This document shows positions 59,605 through 64,000 of a stretch of 64,000 nt of DNA, in pieces. Each line of letters starts with the position of its first letter. Within the stretch, counting starts at the first letter, position 1. Source of the DNA: Hemicordylus capensis. Lineage: Eukaryota > Chordata > Lepidosauria > Squamata > Cordylidae. The stretch lies in the NCBI RefSeq assembly GCF_027244095.1, contig NC_069657.1:148610857-148674856 (forward strand), written 5' to 3'. Made by a program: the position numbers and the translations under genes. The notes beneath the pieces are model-generated. The model was given only the letters and a program-made list of their open reading frames with translations. It made no database searches and was not told where the DNA came from.

Positions 59605-60282
59605 CTAGCTTGCAGTCTGGGGGAAGGGAGGATATGCTCAAAAATCGGTGTATACATGCATCCTTAGTTTCTGCACTGCCAATATTCATTCATCTCCTTG
59701 CTGTTCAGTTCAGTAACTGATTCCTCTGTACTGGTGTTTTGAGTAATCATTTTGTTCTTTCTCTACTGAAGATATTCCTCCTCCATGAAGAGCCTCAGCA
59801 ACAAGTACATGCACTTGACCAATTACAGTATCAACAAGAAGAACATTGAGTACAAACCCAACGCAGATGAAACTGCTTGCCAGGGTCACAAATGGTGAGT
59901 GCCAGTGGTGGCAGACAAGAGAAGCTCTTTATGCTGTAATGTGCTATTCAAGGCACTTAGCCAGTAGATGTTGTCTCACTTCTATACTCTTGAGAGTTGA
60001 ACTGCTGTATCCCAAGTATGATCTCACTCATTTCATAAGAAATTTATAAAGTGTATCCTTAGGAATAACAGAACCATGTTGCCTTTACTCTTTCACAATT
60101 CTAAAGAGGTGTAAATGATTGGAGTTGCACTGGTGTGCATGTATACATGCATGTACACTCACACACACTCTCTCTGTCTCCAGGGCCCTGAAGGCACTCT
60201 GGAACTATTTGAACCAGAAAGGAGTTGACAGTGATGCCATCTGGGAGAAGATAAAAGACATTGTTGTCAAAACCATAATTGC
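46978..60282 (+). CDS. TTLL4: TTLL4, tubulin polyglutamylase, eleven coding exons, 3' part beyond window
   Basis: Eleven plus-strand exons join in phase to 836 codons: 46978-48359, 49178-49299, 51325-51388, 52162-52286, 54402-54512, 55767-55843, 56259-56453, 58243-58325, 58740-58868, 59772-59894, 60184-60282. All have AG/GT boundaries. The start MASAGPEAYSLGLKRG matches human TTLL4 (MASAGTQHYSIG as recalled). The N-terminal 540 residues are loosely conserved apart from islands such as QQVKPIW and TEAMRKLTASG, with an acidic stretch in exon 2. The TTL domain starts at about 549 (FPNVSPTVYFGTRDER), with the ATP-site loop KPPASARGIG (about 691-700), KFDLRIYVYV (about 732-741) and HLTNYSINKK. TTLL4 is an ATP-dependent ligase that starts Glu side chains on tubulin and on histone chaperones. 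The human protein has about 1199 residues, so roughly the last third, including the rest of the catalytic domain, lies past 64000. Confidence 0.97.
49178..49299 (+). CDS. TTLL4: TTLL4 coding exon 2 (acidic stretch)
   Basis: Residues about 461-501: DQAEVEDVEEELPDGLEDAC and an E/D/G run. Acceptor ATATTGCAG, donor GTCAGTG. It matches the DQAETEDTEEELVDGLEDC segment of human TTLL4 as recalled. Confidence 0.93.
49628..50114. mobile_element. hAT element with 8-bp duplication and giant CpG-rich palindrome
   Basis: Ends CAGACGCGTAACT and AGTTACGCCTCTG are inverted. The direct repeat ATAAAATC flanks it exactly at 49620-49627 and 50115-50122, fixing the hAT superfamily. Inside, 49773-49901 and 49905-50032 are inverted copies of each other, 129 and 128 bp, with two mismatches and one extra base, around a 3-base spacer. 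The palindrome is very GC- and CpG-rich. There is no transposase. It lies in the TTLL4 intron between coding exons 2 and 3. Confidence 0.92.
50125..51320 (+). other. TTLL4: TTLL4 intron, nothing recognised
   Basis: No exon-like or named repeat sequence was found between the hAT element and coding exon 3. Confidence 0.35.
51325..51388 (+). CDS. TTLL4: TTLL4 coding exon 3
   Basis: Residues about 502-522 (GESDGSSSAGLSPNGSVAII). Acceptor TTTCTCTACAG, donor GTCAGTTT. Small, Ser-rich, phase-consistent with both neighbours. Confidence 0.9.
51771..52035 (+). mobile_element. SINE with BovB-like tail (Sauria-type)
   Basis: B-box-like GGTTGCCAGTTTGAATCCCC, body GATGCTGAAAGGCATCATCT, GGAGATGGCAATGGTAAC, tail GTCGACACTGACTCAACTG. 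A 23-base hairpin (GCTGCCCGATATAGGTG and its inverse) lies after the B box. Confidence 0.82.
52162..52286 (+). CDS. TTLL4: TTLL4 coding exon 4 (start of TTL domain)
   Basis: Residues about 523-564, ending CSLFPNVSPTVYFGTRDER. Acceptor GGTTCTCTAG, donor GTAAGG. The beginning of the conserved catalytic domain. Confidence 0.95.
52290..53780 (+). other. TTLL4: TTLL4 intron, no named feature
   Basis: The part 52390-52930 is A-rich and reads like the 3' region of an old LINE inserted on the minus strand, but I cannot assign a family. No exon is seen. Confidence 0.3.
53785..54072 (-). mobile_element. compound 5S/tRNA SINE
   Basis: On the minus strand it shows the 5S-like block (TTTGCTAAGCAGGGTCTGCC ... 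GAATGGGAGACT), shortened tRNA part, body and tail GCAGCTTCCTATGTTCC. It lies about 330 bases before TTLL4 coding exon 5. Confidence 0.82.
54402..54512 (+). CDS. TTLL4: TTLL4 coding exon 5
   Basis: Residues about 565-601 (EKLPWEQRKMLRWKMSTVTP, IVKQTIARSNFKISK). Acceptor TTTCCTAG, donor GTGAGTTC. Very similar to human TTLL4 as recalled. Confidence 0.97.
55767..55843 (+). CDS. TTLL4: TTLL4 coding exon 6
   Basis: Residues about 602-627 (NNDWLGCWGHHMKSPGFRII). Acceptor TTGCCCACAG, donor GTATGAG, leaving in phase 0. Confidence 0.97.
56259..56453 (+). CDS. TTLL4: TTLL4 coding exon 7
   Basis: Residues 628-692, 65 whole codons (LNHFPGSFQIGRKDRLWRN, LPQSFILPQD, QKWIVKP). Acceptor CACTTGCAG, donor GTGAGGG. 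Confidence 0.97.
56602..56749 (-). mobile_element. tRNA-headed SINE, simple form
   Basis: On the minus strand: tRNA-like head with TGTAGTTCAGTGGTTGAGCA and a decayed B box (GATCCCTGG), then the body GGCATCTCCAGGTAGAGCTG and the tail shared with the compound SINE. No 5S-like block. Confidence 0.75.
56760..58240 (+). other. TTLL4: TTLL4 intron, nothing recognised
   Basis: No exon-like or clearly named repeat sequence between coding exons 7 and 8. Confidence 0.35.
58243..58325 (+). CDS. TTLL4: TTLL4 coding exon 8 (ATP-binding loop)
   Basis: Residues 693-719 (PASARGIGIQVIHKWSQLPK). It completes the KPP..SARGIG nucleotide loop typical of TTL enzymes. Acceptor TTTTTTTTGTAG, donor GTGAGCA. Confidence 0.97.
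58740..58868 (+). CDS. TTLL4: TTLL4 coding exon 9
   Basis: Residues about 720-762 (YLHKPYLIGGSKFDLRIYVY, DGLVRFAS). Acceptor TTCTGTTTCAG, donor GTAGGTT. It contains the KFDLR(I/L)YV core of the ATP-grasp fold. Confidence 0.97.
59378..59535. mobile_element. second copy of the CCAGTGTT MITE
   Basis: It shares TTTATGTCCGCTCAGTTA, TTGATACTGC, GCCCAGAACAAAAC and AGAGAACACTGG with the element at 44841-45051. The left end is replaced by a CA/TG-rich stretch. Confidence 0.6.
59554..59601. repeat. (CA)n microsatellite
   Basis: A long uninterrupted CA run in the TTLL4 intron before coding exon 10. Confidence 0.9.
59772..59894 (+). CDS. TTLL4: TTLL4 coding exon 10
   Basis: Residues about 763-803 (KSLSNKYMHLTNYSINKKN, ADETACQGHKW). 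Acceptor CTACTGAAG, donor GTGAGTG. HLTNYS is a TTL-family hallmark. Confidence 0.97.
60184..60282 (+). CDS. TTLL4: TTLL4 coding exon 11 (last in window)
   Basis: Residues about 804-836 (ALKALWNYLNQKGVDSDAIW, IKDIVVKTII). Acceptor CTGTCTCCAG, donor GTGAGTC in phase 2. The next exon, which should carry the ELFGFDIMLDE core, is beyond the window. Confidence 0.97.
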
Positions 60283-60371
60283 GTGAGTCTTGGGAACATT
60301 TGTTTATCATATTATATCATAGACGTAAGTTTTGGGTGGTATAAAAATATGTTAAATAAATACATATTTGT

Positions 60372-60628
60372 GAGCCACCTAATGGCATAGCAGGGAAGTA
60401 ACTTGCCTAGGGAGCAAGAGGTTGCTGGTTCAAATCCCCGCTGGTATGTTTCCCAGACTATGGGAAACACCTATATTGGCTAGCAGCAATATAGGAAGAT
60501 GCTGAAAGGCATCTCACACTGCGTAGGAGATGGCAGTGGTAAACTCCTCCTGTATTCTACAAAAGAAAACCACATGGCTCTGTGGTCACCAGGAGTCGAC
60601 ACCAACTCGACGCACAACTTTACTTTAT
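60372..60628 (+). mobile_element. SINE with BovB-like tail (Sauria-type)
   Basis: B box GGTTGCTGGTTCAAATCCCC, body GATGCTGAAAGGCATCTCAC, GGAGATGGCAGTGGTAAA, tail CACCAGGAGTCGACACCAAC. It is close to full length and better preserved than the copy at 51771. Confidence 0.85.
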
Positions 60629-60698
60629 ACCACCTCAAAGTTCCATCTCTGAGTGGTTTACAGCAACATAAAACAGAAATAACAACAACAACAACAAC

Positions 60699-60875
60699 AT
60701 TTTATATCCCACTCTTCCTCCAAGGAGCCTAGAGTGGTGCACTACATACTTAAGTTGCTCCTCACAACAACCCTGTGAAGTAGGTTAGGCTGAGAGAGAA
60801 GTGACTGCCCAGAGTCACCCAGCAAGTATCATGGCTGAATAGGGATTTGAACTTGGGTGTCCCCGGTCCAATTTA
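60699..60875 (-). mobile_element. tRNA-derived squamate SINE
   Basis: On the minus strand it has B box AAGTTCAAATCCC, body GACTCTGGGCAGTCACTTCT, GGTTGTTGTGAGGAG and tail GGCTCCTTGGAGGAAGAGTG. The head beyond the B box is missing, cut by the adjoining L2. Confidence 0.8.
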
Positions 60876-60879
60876 AAAC

Positions 60880-61620
60880 CACAAGTCTGTTTAAAAGCTT
60901 GGGTGAATAAATGTGTCTTTAAAAACTTTTCAAAAAGTTGTTAGAGATGGCGAGGTTCTTATTTCAGCAGGGAGTGCATTCCAGAGTCTCAAAAGGGAAC
61001 AGAAAAGGCCTGTCGCTGTGTAGCCACCAGACAAGCTGGTGGCAATTGTAGATAAATCTCTCCAGATTATCTCAACGGGCAGTGGGGCTCATAGTGAAGA
61101 AGATTTTCTCTTAAAATACCCAAGGGCTAAGCTGTTTAGGGCTTTATAGGTTATAACCAACACCTATTTTGGTTATATTTGGTTGTATTTTGCCCGGAAA
61201 CTTATTGGTAGTCAGTGTAGTTCTTTTAATATAGGAGTAATATGGTATCTTTGAGATGACCTGGAGACCAATCTGGCTGCTGCATTCTGTACCAACTGCA
61301 GTTTCCGGACTGCGTACAAAGGCAGGCCCACATAGATTGCAGTGCAGTAGACAGGTCTGGAGGTTACCAGCATATGTACCACTGTTGATTTATCTAAAGA
61401 AATGGACACAGCTGGTACATCAGCCAAAGCTGATAGAAAACACCTCTGGCCACTGCCTCGACCTGAGGCACCAGGCAGAGGTTTGGATCCAGAAGCACTC
61501 TGTGTACCTGTTCCTTCTGAGGAAGTGTGACCCCATCCAGAAGTGACAGATCAGAATTGTCTCCCAAGTTTTGACCCCCATCATATTAGCATTAATTCTT
61601 AGTTTGTTATCCCTCATCCA
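60880..61620 (-). mobile_element. L2-type LINE, 3' segment of a 5'-inverted copy
   Basis: The minus strand encodes the L2 ORF2 C terminus (MRDNKLRINANM at its start, VHMLVTSRPVYC, LQLVQNAAARLVSRSSQ, YKALNSL). Its upstream boundary at 61620 falls where the oppositely oriented copy at 61621-63676 leaves off in the L2 protein. The two are therefore halves of one insertion. Confidence 0.82.
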
Positions 61621-61919
61621 GTCTATCTAGTCCTTGAATCAGAATTTTGAACCATCAGTTACCCGTTGTGATGTCTGTAATGAGTTCTTCGGGGATAAAA
61701 TATATTGTGTTCAGGCCAACTTAGAATCAGACTCCACAATTATTGCAGAGTCTAATGCTGGACACCAACTCCTCTTGTGGTTAGGCTGGATCAGTTTCAC
61801 TTTGTGACTCTTGTGGATGTGGATAAGCTGCTTGGAACGATGTGGCCTACCTCCTGTTCTCTTGACCCTTGTCTGACATGGCTAATACTATCTGGTGGAT
61901 GGTTGTTGTAAAGGCCTGG

Positions 61920-61962
61920 TAGATATTATGTTATATTATGTTATATTATGTTATATTATAAA
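61920..61962. repeat. (TATATTATGT)n short tandem repeat
   Basis: About four near-identical 10-base units inside the L2 segment. Confidence 0.85.
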
Positions 61963-62063
61963 TGTTTCTCTAAGGGAGGGCAGGATGCCTTCTTGTCTTA
62001 AGGAGGCAATCATTAGACCTCTTCTGAAGAAGCTTGGATCCTACAGAGTTAAGCAACTATGGG

Positions 62064-63119
62064 ATGGGATCTGAGCTGGTGACTGACCAGGAGAGGGATC
62101 TTGGCTTCATGATGGACAGCTTGTTGAATGTGTCGACTCAATGTGCGGCAGCTGTGAAAAAGGCCAATTCCATGCTAGGGATCATTAGGAAGGGGATTGA
62201 AAATAAAACGGCTCATATTATAATGCCCTTATACAAAACTATGGTGCAACCACACTTGGAGTACTGCATACAATTCTGGTCACCACATCTAAAAAAGGAC
62301 ATTGTAGAACTGGAGAAGGTACAGAAGAGGGCAACCAAGATGATCAGGGGCCTAGAGCACCTTTCTTATGAGGCAAGGCTACAACACCTGGGGCTATTTA
62401 GTTTAGAAAAAAAGACGACTGCGGGGACACATGATAGAGGTCTATAAAATCATGCATGGTGTGGAGAAAGTGGATAGAGAGAAATTCTTCTCCCTCTCAC
62501 ATAACACTAGAACCAGGGGTCATCTCATGAAATTGATTGCCAGGAAATCTAAGACCAACAAATGGAAGTACTTTTTCACACAATGCATAATCCACTTGTG
62601 GAATTCTCTGCCACAAGATGTGGTAACAGCCAACAACCTGTATAACTTTAAGAAGGGTTTGGATAACTTCATGGAGGAGAGGTCTATCAACGGCTACTAG
62701 TTGGAGGGCTGTGGGTCTCCTCCAGCCTCAAAGGCAGGATGCCTCTGAGTACCAGTTGCAGGGGAGTAACAGCAGGAACATAAGAACAGCCCTTCTGGAT
62801 CAGGCCCAAGGCCCATCTAGTCCAGCATCCTGTTTTGCACAGTGGCCCACCAGATGCCACTGGAAGCCACAGGCAGGAGTTGAGGGCATGCCCTTTCTCC
62901 TGCTCTTACTCCCCTGCAACTGGTCCTCAGAGGTGGCAGAGGCATCCTGCCTTTGAGGCTGGAGGTGGCCTGTAGCTCTCCGACTAGCCAGTGACTCCGG
63001 CATGCCCTCAAGTCCTGCCTGTGGCTTCCAGCAACATCTGGTGGGCCACTGCGAAACAGGATGCTGGACTAGATGGGCCTTGGGCATGATCCAGCAGGGC
63101 TGCTCTTATGTTCTTATGT
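62064..63119 (+). mobile_element. CR1-like LINE 3' part inserted in the L2
   Basis: The direct repeat AACTATGGG (62055-62063 and 63120-63128) marks the target duplication. The frame at about 62064-62447 and 62431-62700 encodes the CR1-like C terminus (RDLGFMMDSLLN, CAAAVKKANSMLGIIRKG, MVQPHLEYCIQFWSP, YFFTQCIIHLWNSLPQD), with one frame change near 62420. A 3' end with ATGTTCTTATG follows. Confidence 0.85.
62776..62990 (-). mobile_element. inverted CR1-like 3' end inside the CR1-like copy
   Basis: This part is the inverse of the CR1-like 3' untranslated end (GGACTAGATGGGCCTTGGGC and ATGCTGG appear in both orientations, here and at 63060-63119). It splits the forward copy in two and creates a palindrome-like arrangement. 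Confidence 0.78.
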
Positions 63120-63983
63120 AACTATGGGCCTGTCTCCAACTTTCCATGGTTGGGAAAACTAATTGAGAGGGTGATGGCTTCCCAGCTCCAAGCAGTCTTG
63201 GAGAAAACTGATTATCTAGACCCATTTCAATCTGGTTTTCAGATGGGAGATGTGGTGGAGACTACCTTAGTTGGCCTGGTGGATGATCTCCAATGGGGAA
63301 TTGATAGAGGAAGTGTAATTCTGTTGGTCCTTTTGGATCTCTTGACAGCTTTCAATACTATTGACCATAGTATCCTTCTGGAGCATCTGAGGGGGTTGAG
63401 GGTTTGCTTTGGCTCCTCTCCTGCCTGTTGGGCAGATTCAGATGGTGTCCCTTGGAGACTGTTGCTCTTCAAAATGTGAACTTTTACATGGTGTCTCCCA
63501 GGGCTCCATATTGTTTCCAGTGCTCTTTAACATCTACATGGAACAGCTAGGAGAGATAATCAGGACATTTGGTCCAGCCTGTTATCAGTATGCTGATGAT
63601 ACTCAAGTCTATTTCTCCATGTCAACATCGTTAGGAGAAGGCATTACCTCCCTAAATACTTGCCTAGAGATGGTGATTCTTCCTTCTTTTCCATACTCTT
63701 CCTGAATGGTATTTAAAAACCCTTCCAGCTCTTTCAGTTTGGCCCTCTCTCTGGGCTTCTTATCAGTAAGCTGGATATGTATCAGTGCTAGCTGATGCCT
63801 GAGGAAGTATGTGTTCTGGCTTACTTCCATTTCATCTATGCTTCTGGAATAAGTTCCTTCTACAGTGTTATTTCTTTCTTGTCTTTGATAATTCCTTGGT
63901 TCAAAAAATGCTCCTGACCTGTGCTTTCTCTTCTGGATCTTAATATCTTGAAGTAGATAATATACTGCCTCCTAACAAGTAGG

Positions 63984-64000
63984 GGTGTGCACGGAACCGC
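63984..64000 (+). mobile_element. left end of another TAGGG-ended MITE, cut by window
   Basis: GTAGGGGTGTGCACGGAACC matches the left end of the MITEs at 29814 and 41117. Only the first bases are in the window. Confidence 0.5.

Larger units (their letters stand above)
61621..63676 (+). mobile_element. L2-type LINE, inverted 5' segment, interrupted by a CR1-like element
   Basis: The plus strand carries L2 sequence before and through the reverse transcriptase core: 61621-62063 and, after the CR1-like insertion, 63129-63676 (NFPWLGKLIERVMASQLQ, LDPFQSGFQMGD, FNTIDHSILLEHL, YADDTQVYFSMS). It ends at LNTCLEMV, just before the residues with which the minus-strand half begins. A TATATTATGT tandem lies at about 61920-61960. 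The coding frame has frame changes. Confidence 0.82.

Noticed and set aside
61917-61962. CRISPR-like array
   Set aside because: A short tandem of a 10-base AT unit without spacers; a simple repeat in a LINE.
1-64000. Endogenous retrovirus or LTR element
   Set aside because: I saw no paired long terminal repeats, primer-binding site or gag/pol/env-like frames. All reverse transcriptase text here is of the non-LTR type.

Overview
The window looks like nuclear DNA of a squamate reptile, probably a lizard. Two well-known vertebrate genes are split into exons with good GT/AG signals. The spaces between exons are filled with squamate-type repeats: L2-, CR1-, BovB- and L1-like LINE pieces, tRNA-derived SINEs, SINEs with a BovB-like tail, a compound 5S/tRNA SINE family, hAT-type MITEs and a Tc1-type element. 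I saw no retrovirus or LTR element, no CRISPR array and no true rRNA or tRNA gene.

Layout. (1) 1-1555 is an L2-type LINE. (2) 2083-10509, minus strand, holds six exons of a gene I cannot name. It encodes a protein with a signal peptide, a Cys-containing middle part and a C-terminal domain that resembles the legumain/PIGK (peptidase family C13) fold but lacks the catalytic His and Cys. Its first exon lies in a CpG-rich promoter near 10.0-10.9 kb, and its 3' end is not found in the window. (3) 10.9-17.2 kb is intergenic with SINEs. (4) 17.2-31.4 kb, minus strand, is ZFAND2B (AIRAPL): nine coding exons, 274 residues, two AN1 zinc fingers, two ubiquitin-interacting motifs and a C-terminal CaaX box. 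(5) 31.4-32.3 kb is a CpG-rich divergent promoter. (6) From about 32.1 kb to beyond 60.3 kb, plus strand, is TTLL4, a tubulin polyglutamylase. It has a noncoding first exon, a 14.6-kb first intron and eleven coding exons giving 836 codons; the rest of the gene lies past the window end. (7) 60.3-64.0 kb is TTLL4 intron filled with nested LINE insertions.

How the genes relate. ZFAND2B and TTLL4 are head to head and probably share a promoter that carries an ETS site and an RFX/X-box-like motif. ZFAND2B acts in ubiquitin/proteasome quality control at the ER, and TTLL4 glutamylates tubulin and other proteins. There is no sign that they act in one pathway. The unnamed minus-strand gene is a separate transcription unit.

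Most interesting items: the degenerate C13-like secreted protein; a hAT element (49628-50114) with an 8-bp target duplication and a near-perfect 260-bp CpG-rich palindrome; a SINE family that joins a 5S rRNA-like module to a tRNA-like module; and an L2 insertion with a clean 5' inversion that was later hit by a CR1-like element, leaving a 9-bp duplication. Comparisons with human proteins and gene order are from memory, not from a search.
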